A DNA stretch of 64,000 bases. Origin: Blumeriella jaapii (lineage: Eukaryota; Ascomycota; Leotiomycetes; Helotiales; Drepanopezizaceae). A program made the translations under genes and the position numbers. The DNA lies in NCBI GenBank assembly GCA_009599575.1, contig VWND01000001.1, forward strand, positions 62,001-126,000. The letters run 5' to 3'. Below are positions 32,600-43,427 of the stretch, in pieces (position 1 is the stretch's first letter; each line of letters begins with the position of its first letter). The notes beneath the pieces were generated by a model. The model was not told the origin of the DNA, did no database searches, and worked only from the letters and a program-made list of their open reading frames with translations.

Positions 32600-33035
32600 A
32601 TTCGGCTCAAAGTCATTTACTTGATTTAGTATCAGCTTAAAGCATTTGTGTTATAAATTTATAACGTGAAGTTCAGTTAATTTATGGATGCAATTCCATT
32701 TATGTTTAAAGCCCTTTACTCGATATAACACCAACTTTGGGTTATCCTTCCATAATACGACAGTTTATGGATGCACTTTTATTTCTGTTCAAAGTCCTTT
32801 GCTTAATTTAATACCAACTTAGACTAGCCTATGCTTTTAACTTCCAGGGCGCAAAATTTAGTAAAATGTAAAAGTATTTTCATTTCGTTTCAAAGTCGTT
32901 TACTTGATTTAAGTTTCATATTTACAAGACGCGAAATCCAGTCATTTGTAAAAGCACTTTCATTTCAGTTCAAAGTCGTTTACTCAATCTCACATCAACT
33001 CAAGGCATCTGCTTTAAACTTCCGGGAACATGTTA
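32600..33035 (+). repeat. Left block of diverged tandem repeat
   Basis: Five copies of a motif like TTCAAAGTCNTTTACTTGAT begin near 32607, 32704, 32787, 32888 and 32969, about 80-100 bp apart. Each is followed by variants of ACCAACTTAAAGCAT and GTAAAAGCACTTTCATTT. The block is AT-rich and contains no gene. The same family occurs in opposite orientation at 35690-37240. Confidence 0.65.
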
Positions 33036-33741
33036 TTCTCTGCCCGTTTTTTTTTTTTCCGACTTTAGCCGTTCGAAATCATTTCGAATGTCTCAAAAAC
33101 TTATGTTATGTACCTAGAGGTAGGTAGAATCCTACAGAATTGATTTTACTTAATCTTATCCATGCTATTCACACATCACAAACATCCTAGACTAGTACTA
33201 GCATGCATGCAAGAGGGATTTTTCTGAACTGAATGTATCAACCCGCGCAGGATCACAGCGTCCAGAGTCCGGCCACGAAAGAGTCATCCACTTCCCGGTA
33301 GAACCTAACTTCCATGAAACCCGACCATAAGCCACGGCCATTTCCATCCAGATCCACCGCCCCTTCTCACCAAATCAACACATTTTCCATTATCACAGCC
33401 AGTAGTTGGTAGATGGCGGAGCCCTGAAGGACAGACACCCTCGAAGTCCAACGCAAGCAAATCTTCCCTCCCGCTGCCACCACTGTTCACCCCAGTCTAG
33501 CAATTGCAATTGTCGTATCAGAATCTCCCAAAGCACGGAGGTTGGCAAAAAGGCCATGATACAAATGAGTTAGAGAACTTGCGTGTTGGAGACCTCCCAG
33601 CGTGGAGGCGACAGCATACGAAATCTCGAGAAGCCAGTGTCTTGAGCTGCCGAATCAAGAAACAGGAGGGGCGCGAGGTCGGAGAACTGTGCAGGGCGAG
33701 CCCACCACGATCTCTCCCTCGCGCGAAGGTCCGCGTGGGCA
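33036..33741. other. Spacer between left repeat block and 2EXR gene
   Basis: No gene is seen. A small palindrome CGAAATCATTTCG lies near 33075, and the 3' flank of the minus-strand 2EXR gene is at the right. Confidence 0.4.
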
Positions 33742-34896
33742 TTAGAAGCACCAGCGCTGGACGTCTTTGATGCTCTCGTCGAGGAAGTTGATGTCGCGCA
33801 GCTTCAACGAGATGGTTCTCTCCAGAACCTTCACGCCGGCGACCACTCCGAACTTGCGAGCCTCCCAATGGAAGAAATCGAGGTTCGAAGCGTCGGGGTG
33901 GTTGTGGTGGTATGGATGGAACTCCCAACCCTGGTTCGACAAGACGGAGTTCTGGATGTAGTTGACGACGTCTTGCTCGGTCAGTCCCTCCGCATTGAAC
34001 TCGTCAATGGAGAACCAGCACATCTCGACCTTGGTGTCGTTTGGGAAGCCGTTCTTGCGCATCAACTTGAGACGGTTTGGGCGGTTGAAGTACGAGTTGG
34101 AGAACAAGGTGACCTCCTTGACTCCGTCTGCGAAGGGGAACTTGCTCATCACATCGTAGAGTTGCTCTGTACCATGGCCCCAAGTGATGTCTCTCTCAGA
34201 ATCCTCCTCATCGTCGCTCTCCTCATCTTCATTCTCCTCATCTTCATTCTCGTCGTCGTCACTCTCATCGTCGTCACTCTCATCGTCGTCACTCTCTTCG
34301 TCGTCGCTCTCTTGATCGAAGCACTCGTCCTTAGCATCCATTGCCTCGTAGGGGTTGCAGTGCGATTGGTCATTTCTGATGGTCGTTGAAACACCAATGC
34401 AAACCGAGCTCAGACCATGCGAGGTTAGCTTCAGCAAGATCGTATCAAGCTTTCTGACGGAGTACTCGGAGTACAGAAGTGCGATATTATCGACGTTCCA
34501 ATTGACAGGGATACACGCAGGAAAGTCCTCAGTGCCGAACTCCAGGGTGTAAATACTGAGACCGACCCGACGCGAGTCCTTGTTGACTTGCAAGATGGTT
34601 GGAACCTTGTGAGTGGTGAAGAAGTACGTTCCGGTCTTGCCATCCTCCTTCTTTTGATCTCCGCTGTAGACGTCCAAGAGGCGAGGTTTGACCTCAGCGT
34701 TAGCGGCAGCCTCCCAGATCATGAGTTGAAGCTCGACACTCAATTTTGGGAAAACGTGGAATTTGGTTGGAGCCTCGACCCGAGTGGATCCGACCATCTC
34801 CTCTCCGGGGGGCATCGAGTTGGAGACTTCGATGAGGCGGGTCTCTTCAGACAAGACAGGGTCCGCAGTACCGGGGGCCTGCTCACTGCTCGACAT
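33742..34896 (-). CDS. 2EXR-domain protein with acidic repeat (384 aa)
   Basis: This single-exon gene starts at the ATG at 34896. Residues 45-76 (KFHVFPKLSVELQLMIWEAA...) match the start of the fungal 2EXR domain, with FPKLSxELxxxIWE followed by a VPTILQVNKDSR segment at 98-109. 2EXR proteins form large lineage-expanded families in Pezizomycotina with unknown function. Residues 194-233 are an almost pure acidic repeat built from ESDDD, ENEDE and EESDD units, encoded by a TCATCGTCGTCACTC-like minisatellite that may vary in length. The C-terminal half, from about residue 240, looks folded (FADGVKEVTLFSNSYF, WFSIDEFNAEGL). The upstream region carries a 199-bp tandem duplication. The gene sits between inverted repeat blocks, a typical accessory setting. 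Confidence 0.75.
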   Translation of the reverse strand: MSSSEQAPGTADPVLSEETRLIEVSNSMPPGEEMVGSTRVEAPTKFHVFPKLSVELQLMIWEAAANAEVKPRLLDVYSGDQKKEDGKTGTYFFTTHKVPTILQVNKDSRRVGLSIYTLEFGTEDFPACIPVNWNVDNIALLYSEYSVRKLDTILLKLTSHGLSSVCIGVSTTIRNDQSHCNPYEAMDAKDECFDQESDDEESDDDESDDDESDDDENEDEENEDEESDDEEDSERDITWGHGTEQLYDVMSKFPFADGVKEVTLFSNSYFNRPNRLKLMRKNGFPNDTKVEMCWFSIDEFNAEGLTEQDVVNYIQNSVLSNQGWEFHPYHHNHPDASNLDFFHWEARKFGVVAGVKVLERTISLKLRDINFLDESIKDVQRWCF

Positions 34897-34932
34897 GTTG
34901 GCGGTTGTGGCTGTGAGTCAATGCTGGAGTGT

Positions 34933-35328
34933 GTGAAGGCTGTGGTCTTTCTGAATCTACTGCTTATATTAGCGCGTGATACAACACGATGAGTAAAAAC
35001 GAGTCTCGAGTCTCTACCGGTACCCAGAGTTGAACCAAACGCAAGAAGGGGAGGATGAGGATGATACTGATCTTGTTATGATTCGCAGACTCCTCTTGGA
35101 ATGGTCTGAGAGCGGAGAGGATTGGCTTACAGTGAAGGCTGTGGTCTTTCTGAGTCTGCTACTTATATTAGCGCGTGATACAACACGATAAGCAAAACCG
35201 AGTCTCGAGTTTCTACCGGCACCCTGAGTTGAACCAAACGCGAAGGTGAGGATGAGGATGATACCGATCTTGTTATGATTCGCAGACTCCTCTTGCAAAG
35301 GTCCGAGAGCGGAGAGGATTGGCTTACA
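34933..35328 (-). promoter_or_regulatory. Tandemly duplicated promoter of the 2EXR gene (two 199-bp units)
   Basis: Units 34933-35131 and 35132-35328 are about 90% identical and lie immediately upstream of the minus-strand 2EXR start at 34896. Each holds a TATA-like element TAATATAAG (on the minus strand, at 34963-34971 and 35162-35170), so the core promoter itself is doubled. The first TATA is about 70 bp from the ATG, a reasonable distance. Confidence 0.7.
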
Positions 35329-35393
35329 GTGACAGTGACAGTGACAGTGACAGTGACAGTGACAGTGACAGTGACAGTGACAGTGACAGTGAC
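35329..35393 (+). repeat. (GTGACA)n hexanucleotide repeat
   Basis: About eleven perfect copies abut the end of the second promoter unit. The junction GGCTTACAGTGACAGTGACA suggests the array grew from the end of the unit, where unit 1 continues instead as GTGAAGGC. Confidence 0.9.
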
Positions 35394-35639
35394 TTGGTGG
35401 ATGCTGTTGCGCAGCCTTCTCGTGTGGTTGCCGTCAATCTCAACCTTGGTTGAGGTGTTTGTTGACTGTGAAGGAGAAGAGGTTGACGCGCAGCGGGGAG
35501 AAGACTTTATGGTGGGCGCGTCGTGAGTAAATCGCGCTAGTGCTAGCGAGAAAAACACGGTCTGCTAGACTTCAGCTTTGCCAGGTTTGATGTCAGAAGA
35601 GTGAATTCGAAGCAGATTAGAGCTGAGGTCGGGTTGAGT

Positions 35640-37240
35640 AGTGGCTATGAACCGTGTTGAGAGCCTTAAAAAGTTGAGAATGTAAGCTCAAAGCCGAAGC
35701 GAAATCGAGTAAATAACTGTGAGCAGCTTGGAAGTCTATAGGGCAGTTTCAAACTATAAGCTTCAAGTTAATACAGGGTCGAGCAAATGACTTTGAACCG
35801 AACTGAAGGTGCTTTGATAACAAGTCATTCAGTCTTCAGATCCAAGTCCAGGTTAGACTAAGTAAAGACTATGAGCCGTGAACAGAAGCAGAGGGGTATT
35901 GGTTTTGGCAAATGACTTTGAGCCAAATTAAAAGTTCTTTGATAGGTATTTTTCAGATTCTCTAATTGACATGAACGACGGATCAAAGCCATGTTCAAAA
36001 AGTTTTGATACATCCAAATCATAGCAGCTGTTCTAGAATCATGCTAGAAAGACTACAGCCAATAGGTAGTACCCATAAAACAGATCGGTACTTTTTTGCT
36101 TCTATTAAAAAAATTAGAGATGGCTAGCGGGGTCGACAACTCCTCTAAGCGTGTGGGAGATTGTCTGAAGAAGTGCATGTATAATATGCGACGGGTCAGT
36201 GTGCTATGCACAGCGCCAGCTTTTCCAAGAGTTTGCTTTTCCATTTCATACCAAACTCCTTCCGAGCTGGTTTTGCGACGTCAGAATTCTAGATCTTCAC
36301 GTTATCTGTCGAATCTCTGCGCACGTCATAGTATTCGCGCAGGAGCTTCCTGCCAGGGGTCATTTCGAATTCAAAGGTGACTTTGAACTGAAACAAAGGA
36401 GCTTTGATAAATCCAGATTAGATGTTTCAAGTTGGAAAAAGTTACTGACAACAAACAAGATGAATGTGCTGTAATCAACTTTATTGCTTCCCTTGATGTT
36501 GGATTAATTATGGCTGGCAAATTGTAAAGACTGTTGTAGATTAAACAAGTAATTGTGGGCAAGTTACCGCCTGCTCTGAAAGAAGAAGGTAAGGTTTAAA
36601 TCAAGCACAGGATATCAAACCGTACAATTACACAACAGACGATGGTATTAATTGGAAAGATAACAAATAGAGTCAAGCTAAAACAGATTGAAAGGAGATG
36701 GTGCAGAGGAATATACCAAGGTCTGCGCACAGTGGCAGCTCTGTATCCAATTAGAATTCCATATTTACAAATGCCGATTTTTAGAAGCGTTATGTATCCA
36801 GTGCAATGCGGATATAGCAAGTAGTAAGAAACAGGTGTCGGTGAATAAACAACGCTAGTGGTAACCGAGAATGTCAAACCGGCAATCTATCAGATACAGA
36901 ATTGTGTTACTAAATATAGCTTGCTGCGCACAAAACAATTTACCAACAACTTTTCAACTAAACAATGATAAAACCTCTCTTGTAAGATAGCACAACCTGG
37001 TTGTTTTCAGTTGCGTTACAAAAGTTTTCAAGACCGTTTTTTTATTTTAAGATTTTGGCTTAATAGTGGGCTGCCTTCCCACAATTATTCTGCGGGCACT
37101 CGATATTAAGTGAGTTGTTTTGAACAAAAAAAAAAAAGCTTTGATGAATTTGAAACATATACTCTGAACTCCAAGTTGATTTTGAATTGAGCTCATAACT
37201 TTGAACCGAGATGAAAGTGCTTAGATAAGACACTTAACTC
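35640..37240 (-). repeat. Right block of diverged tandem repeat, inverted relative to left block
   Basis: Motifs such as AAATGACTTTGAACCGAACT and GTGCTTTGATAA occur near 35783, 35908, 36372 and 37190, with weaker copies near 35640, 35700 and 35855. They are the reverse complement of the 32600-33035 family. The block is AT-rich with no coding capacity that I can recognise, and it contains the solo fold-back arm at 37061-37100. Confidence 0.6.
37061..37100. repeat. Solo arm of the 6385-6475 fold-back element
   Basis: This is 38 of 40 bases identical to the left arm at 6385-6424, starting TAATAGTGGGCTGCCTTCCC and ending CTGCGGGCACT. The second arm is absent; only a degenerate CGATATTAAGTGAG follows. 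It shows that the palindrome is a dispersed element. Confidence 0.8.
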
Positions 37241-37565
37241 TCTACAAGATAGGCTATCCTTTTCCTGTCTGAAATGATTTATTGGCCTCACAAAGCAATC
37301 AAGGGATAACCATAGAACATAATAATCTGGTGGAATCTGGAAACATCAGATAGCCTTTAGTATCATACACCTGATGGTAATGGAATCACTCGATTTCCGT
37401 AACAGGAAAGTACAATTGCACGATAGGAATCAATTTTATACATAGAACTAAGTATATCTTACCTAGACCACGCCGTAGCAAATGAACAGAAGTTCAGTCT
37501 ATCCTGCTACTAGTAAGTGCCTTATCGTCCGCCACGCAGAGGATTTTTATACATAAGAGAAGCCA
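37241..37565. other. Spacer before PEBP gene
   Basis: The sequence is AT-rich, with no gene or clear repeat apart from the end of the right block. Confidence 0.4.
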
Positions 37566-38311
37566 TCACTCCTGCTGCACATCCCCAACACCCGAGAACC
37601 ACTCCACCCCCACAAGCACCAACCCGTTCCTCGCCACCCACTCCACCGCTCGGAACGATCTCCTCTCCACAAACTCCTCACCACCCACGTCCTTTTTCGT
37701 CACCGCAAAACCCTCCGGCTCCTGGAGCAGCAGGAAGAGATAGCGATGCGGCGAGGCCCTGACAAAGCGTAAGCACAGTTTGGGAATGCCGCCTCTGTCT
37801 CTGAAGTTTGGATGGGTTGATTGTGAAAGATTGGGAGGGGGGGGGTAGGGGTGAGGAGAGTCTCACGAAGCGTCTTTCGCCCCAGGACCAAGATACTCGG
37901 TCAACGCGGGCGGGGTCACGGCCTCCGTGAGCCCGGTCACGATCCAGTGGCGCCAGTACGCGAACTTGGGGTCTTCGGGCGTGGGCGCGTCGGGGTCTAG
38001 GAGGAGAAGGGTATATGTTTTGCCTGGTTCCTGTTGTGGGAGGAGACGATCAGTCTTGGGGTTCTATTCTGTTTCAAGGGTGGGTGGATGCGGTGGGACA
38101 TCAGTATGTGTACCGTGTTCTCAATGATTACTATAGGTTCTCTGCGTGTCTCGTTTGTACGGAGGGTGGTTCCGCGTGTGGCTTCCTTGTTCCCGTATTT
38201 GACGTTGATCTTGACGGTTGGTACGAATTGGGCCGGTATCAGGGAGGAGGGTACGAGGTTCGTGCTGGAGAGAGAGGCGAGGAGGTCGGGGATGTAGGTG
38301 GTGAGTGACAT
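37566..38311 (-). CDS. Phosphatidylethanolamine-binding protein (PEBP) family (184 aa)
   Basis: Three exons: 38311-38114, 38030-37867 and 37758-37566. Introns are 83 nt (GTACAC...CACAACAG) and 108 nt (GTGAGA...TTTGTCAG). The spliced protein shows the PEBP core: PAQFVPTVKINVKYGNKEATRG, then YTLLLLDPDAPTPEDPKFAYWRHWIVTGL with the ligand-pocket DPDxP and the HW motif, then LGPGAKD and a final PHRYLFLLLQEPEGF block. PEBP proteins bind anionic phospholipid headgroups and can inhibit serine proteases or kinases; the fungal role is not defined. No signal peptide is seen, so it is cytosolic. The TTG in-frame start upstream was rejected in favour of the ATG at 38311. Confidence 0.9.
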
Positions 38312-39354
38312 GGTGGTGATTGCTTTGATTCGTATGATTCTGCGATCTGGCAATCAAAGGATCACTAGCTACGGATGGACATACAGAACATGGTTTTTAT
38401 ATCGTCGTGCCATCGTGGAATCCATTTCTTACTGGTGGATAAACATGCCGCCAAGGCCGAGCTCCTCGAAATCGCGTCTGTAAATCTTGGGGGAAGTGCA
38501 TAATGGGGGACTCTGGCTACAGTTTATCATAGCAGAACGTGCTGGGGGATATGATCCCTCCTGTGTAAGAAAAGCTAGCTGCCCTCTCCTGGAAATTTAC
38601 ACCATTACCTCGCACTTGGGCGAAGCGAATGTCAACAGTCAAATTACAATGTTGTCCGAGCCAGTGTATCAATTTCGGGAGTATGGCTAGGATGGCGCAT
38701 CACGTGACGAGATGGACAATTCCATTTTCCTCTTTCTTTCTCTCTTTCTTCCTTTTCCCCCCCTCGAGCCGTGCAAAGTGACGCACCCACCCACATCACA
38801 CCACACCACATCCGAGCCACGCAAAGTCAAATTCTGCGGACCGACATCTCTTATCTCTTTCTTTCTTTCTATCTATCTATCTATCTTTTTTTCTCTATCT
38901 CTCTCTGTCTCTCTCTCTCTCTCCCCCAGATGGGTTTTGATGGCCGCCATCCCAATCCTTGCCCGTCTGGCGGATCCCCCATTGAGGGGCGTAGCAAGTG
39001 CCGATTTCTCATCTACCGAAAACCGATTCTCTGCGCTCTGTCAGCTGGTACTGTAATCTACGTGATGCACGAAGCGACAAGGCATCGTCGATGTGATTAG
39101 CGGGCCGCGCGACGGCACTGGCAGCTTCAGCGCAAAAAGCTATTTTCATTCTAGCCATGCAGCCGCCTGGTTCTAGATGCCATGGGGCCGGCTGGGCGCC
39201 TGCGAACCCCAAGTGGGCTGCGGAGTAGCTGCGAGACCCGGCCATTTATTTCCCAGTGCTGTGCTGTACGCGCGACGACGACGACGCTGAACTGCCTGTC
39301 TGCCTGCCTGCCTGCCTGCCTGGCGTGCCTGAGCTCGGTTTGGATGGATGCTCA
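38312..39354. other. Divergent promoter region of PEBP and histidine kinase genes
   Basis: No gene is supported; the frame at 38712-39056 is pyrimidine low-complexity. It contains CTTT/CTAT/CTCT tracts at 38853-38925 and a (TGCC)n run at 39297-39321. Confidence 0.5.
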
Positions 39355-42300
39355 ATGCGCATTCTGCTTGTGCCCCCTTCTTGCGGGAACGAAGCCATCA
39401 AGACGGACTCGATGGCCGCGATGGACGCGATGGACGCGATGGACTCGATGGACTCCCAGAAGGCCGTCGCGTCTGCGAGAGAGGATGACTTGACGGCGGT
39501 GGGCCTCCTCGAACTCCTCGACGTCGACGATCGACCGGTGCTGGTGCTCGACCTCGCGAGCCCGACGAAGAATGTCCCCGTCTATCACAACGCCAGCCTG
39601 CAGAAGATGCCCCTCCTGGAATCCAAGATCATGGACGGGGTGCTGGCCGCGGGCGTATCGGCCAGAGATCCGGACTATGCCGCTTTCCTCGACTGGGCAG
39701 CCGCTTCGCCCGAGGATGGCTTTCCCCATACCACATACTGCGGCTTTTGGTGGACTGCGAAGACCATAAGAAGTCGGTGGAGGATTGTCACCGGGGCCGA
39801 AGGAGACGAGTATGGATATACCTGTACACGGCAACATCTGTCCGGGTCACCCAAGCATGCGCGTGCCAAAACAGCTGGCTTGCAGCGTCCCTCGCACTCC
39901 CCCAGCCAGTCTCGCTCGAAGGTCACTTCGAATGAGTCTTTGGAGGCCCAAATCGCGGCTTTTAGACTGCGCGAAGGGACGCCGACGCACTCATTTCCCA
40001 CGCCCGACAGTGACGGGACGCCGAGGACAATACAACCATCCACAAATCTGGAGAGACTCGATTTTATAAAAGCATACCCGAACTCGGTTCCAGACCCTCA
40101 TATCCAATTCTTCATGGAATTCGACTGGGCGTCTACAGGCCTGGGTCCGATTGAATCATGGTCCACTGCGTTGAGACGCATGGCGAATATCCTTTTGTCT
40201 GACCCAAGACCCGCGGCCATGTACTGGGGACGGGAACGCACCATGATGTATAATGAGGCTTACGTTCGTGTCACAGGCCAGAAGCACCCCGGCAGTACGT
40301 TTGTGAACCTCCTTTCGTGACACCAATTTAAGATTTAGATCTTCTTAGAATGTTTTCCAAGCCAAGATGCAAACGTTCACACATTTTGACTCCGTCCAAT
40401 TACAAAGCTGACTTTGAGAAAGTGATGGGGAAGAAATTCGCGGAGGCGTGGGCTGAAGTCGAAGGAGATTTCACCCCCGCCTTTGAAGAAGCTTACAAGA
40501 CCGGCAAATCGTTTGTAATCGACGACGCGCGGTTCTACATCGAGCGGCACGGATATCTCGAGGAGACATACTATTCAATATCTATTATACCATTTCTCGT
40601 TGACGGCGATGAGATCGCATTGTGCGTAGCGCTACATGCCGCCAACTGGCGTTTTGAACATCTACCCAGTCTGCAAGTTACTGATGTTCTCCTAGTTACA
40701 ACCCTATTTTCGATACGACAAGACAATTTATTGCTGACCGAAGGATGGCCTTCCTCCTTCGTTTAGGCCAATACGTAAACGCTTCGAGAGACCAGAAGGA
40801 ATTCTGGCAGCAGGTCGCGATTTCACTTCAAGCTGAACACATGGACCTACCATTCGCGCTTATATACTCCGTCGACGGCGACTTCAATGACGCTATATCG
40901 GAGGCTTCGGATCAGAGCCACGAGGGTCGAAAATGGAGTCTGGAATGCAAACTCCGTGTCCCCAGTTCATGTTCCAGCATCCCGACGCGGTCGACAGAGC
41001 AAGAGATGGAGGATTTCCTTCCCGGATTCTCAGATTTGATCAGAGCTGGTTCCTCGACCCTACTCCTAGCCGAGAACGGCACGTTACCCGAAGTTCTCGC
41101 GTGGAACATCCCCGTAATGGACAACGAGCCTGCGCAGTCAGCCGTGTTTCTGCCAATTCGGTCGACCGGAGATGCTGTTTTTGGATTCATGGTCCTTGGT
41201 TTGAATCCGCGAAAAAGGTTCGATGGCGATTACGAGGTTTTCATCGAACTCCTTAACCGACAGCTAGCAACATCGCTTGCGGTCAGTCACATCATCTGTA
41301 CTCAAGGCTCGCTCGCTAATTCCAAACAGTCAGCAGTCTTGTTCGAAGAGGAAATCAGGCGAGCTGCTCGAGATAGGACTCTGCTCACCAAAAAGCTCGC
41401 TCTCCAAACACACGAGGCTTTTGAGACCGAGACTCGATTTCGAAGAATGGCTGACTTAGCTCCTGTGGGTATGTTTCATATAGACCCGACGGGAGTGCTA
41501 GTTTATGCAAATGAGAATTACTATGGGTAAGTTTGTCACTCCTTGGATATGAAATTTGTTGTTGACTGCCCAGCCTCACTGAACACCCACGAGATGTATC
41601 CACACCCATGGTATGTTCTTTCTAAACTATGAAGCATGAACGACACTGAGAAACCCTGCAGAGCTGGTATGGCGTCATCTTAGAAGAGGACAAACCTCTG
41701 ATGGCTGTTGAATGGGCCAAACTACTATCGGGAGAATCGGTATCATTCGAGCTAAGATTACGGCGACAGTACATTGCCGAAGAGTTTGTCGACGGCGAAC
41801 GTGTGGATGGGCATTGCTGGATCTTGGCCGCTGCTTATCCAGAACGCTCTACGGATGGCAGCGTCATTGGTATTCTGGGTTGTCTCACAGACATAAGTCG
41901 GCAGAAATGGATGGAAGGCTTCCGGACGAGGAAGATGTTGGAAGCCGTTGAGCTTAAGAGACAGCAGGAAAACTTCATTGACATGACTTCCCAGTATGTT
42001 ACTGGAACCCCCTCATTTCACTTTGGAGCCTTCGCTGATGTGAAATACAGTGAGATGCGCAATCCACTCTCAGCCATTGTGCAGTGTGCTGACTGGATTT
42101 GCACATCCATCTCGAAGTTTGAATGCGATGGGGCCGATGTTGTGATTCCGAGAGAAGTCATCGATGGCTACGCAGATGCTACCGAGACGATTGTTCTTTG
42201 CGCACAGCATCAGAAGCGGATCATTGACGACGTTCTCACGCTCTCAAAGCTGGATTCCGATTTGCTTGATATCACGCCAGTCGACGTCCAGCCGGTATCC

Positions 42301-43427
42301 ACGATTCGAGCTTCGTTGAAAATGTTCGACGTCGAAGTCCAAAATGGCGATATTGACTTTAAGTTTCAGCTCCTTCCATCATATACGGATCTAGTGATAG
42401 ATTGGGTGAAACTAGATCCCAGCCGTTTGCTTCAAGTCCTGATCAACTTGGTTACGAACGCGATCAAGTTCACGATGACTGAACCAAAACGAAAGATCGT
42501 AATCAGTCTTGGTGCCTATCTCACCCCACCAGAGTGTCAGGAAATCGAATTCCTGCCTCGAACTATCAACCGCCGTGATATGACCAAAGGGAGTGCCTGG
42601 GGTGACGGAGAACCAGTATATTTATACTTGGAAGTTCAAGACAGTGGCCGCGGACTCGACGAATTCGAGCGCAACTTGCTCTTTAAGCGCTTCTCCCAAG
42701 CGTCGCCAAAACGCACGTCCAATACGGAGGCTCCGGATTGGGTCTGTTCATCTGTCGACAGCTGGCTGAGCTGCAAGGTGGGCAGATTGGAGTCGCTTCG
42801 TCGATCGGCGAAGGAAGCAGATTTGCATTCTACGTCCGGGCGAGGCGGTGCAGGCCGCCGAAGAAAAGCCTGACAATACAACCCTTGAACCTGTCAGGGC
42901 TAGCAGGCCGCGAAGCCATTCGCAAGCTCGACTCGAAATCTCCTAAGCAAGACAAGCCACCGCAACCCACGCCGCCCAAGCACGTGCTTGTAGTCGAGGA
43001 CAACATCGTCAACCAGAAAGTCCTCTCCCGCCAACTCTCCAGTGCCGGCTGCGTCGTCTCGGTCGCCAACCACGGCAAGGAAGCGCTCGCCTTCCTCGAG
43101 AAGACGCGCTTTTGGAAAGGCAAGGAGGTCAGCGGCGTCGAGCTTTCAGTCGTGCTGATGGATCTCGAGATGCCAGTTATGGACGGGTTGACGTGCGTCA
43201 AGCTGATCCGGCAGCTGCAGCAGGAGGGCTCAATCGTGGGGCACGTGCCGGTCATCGCCGTGACGGCGAACGCGCGTAGCGAGCAGATCAGCACGGCCAG
43301 AGAGAGCGGCATGGACAGCGTCGTGACGAAACCGTTCCGCATCCCGGATCTGCTGCCGGAGATGGAGAAGCAGGTATTGAGAGGGAGCGCGAGGACGCTC
43401 GAGCGCTCGGCTAGCGCGCCTGTTTGA
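39355..43427 (+). CDS. Hybrid histidine kinase (about 1,222 aa), apparent frameshift in ATPase domain
   Basis: Seven exons: 39355-40294, 40423-40621, 40696-41281, 41330-41526, 41574-41610, 41662-41993 and 42051-43427. The order is a variable N-terminus with a (MDA)n run, PAS-like sensing segments (PAAMYWGRERTMMYNEAYV; MADLAPVGMFHIDPTGVLVYANENYYG), a GAF-like middle region, the H-box and dimerisation domain, the HATPase and a receiver. The phosphorylated His764 lies in DMTSHEMRNPLSAIVQ and is encoded across intron 6 (CA|T). The ATPase N-box is LINLVTNAIKF and the G1 box is DSGRGLD. The receiver has VVEDN, phospho-acceptor Asp (about 1135) in LMDLEMPVMDG, and TKPF. It relays phosphate via an HPt protein to response regulators. 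One base seems to be missing in an A4 run at 42708-42711, between FSQASP and THVQYGGSGLGLF. The start could alternatively be the ATG at 39412. Confidence 0.92.
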
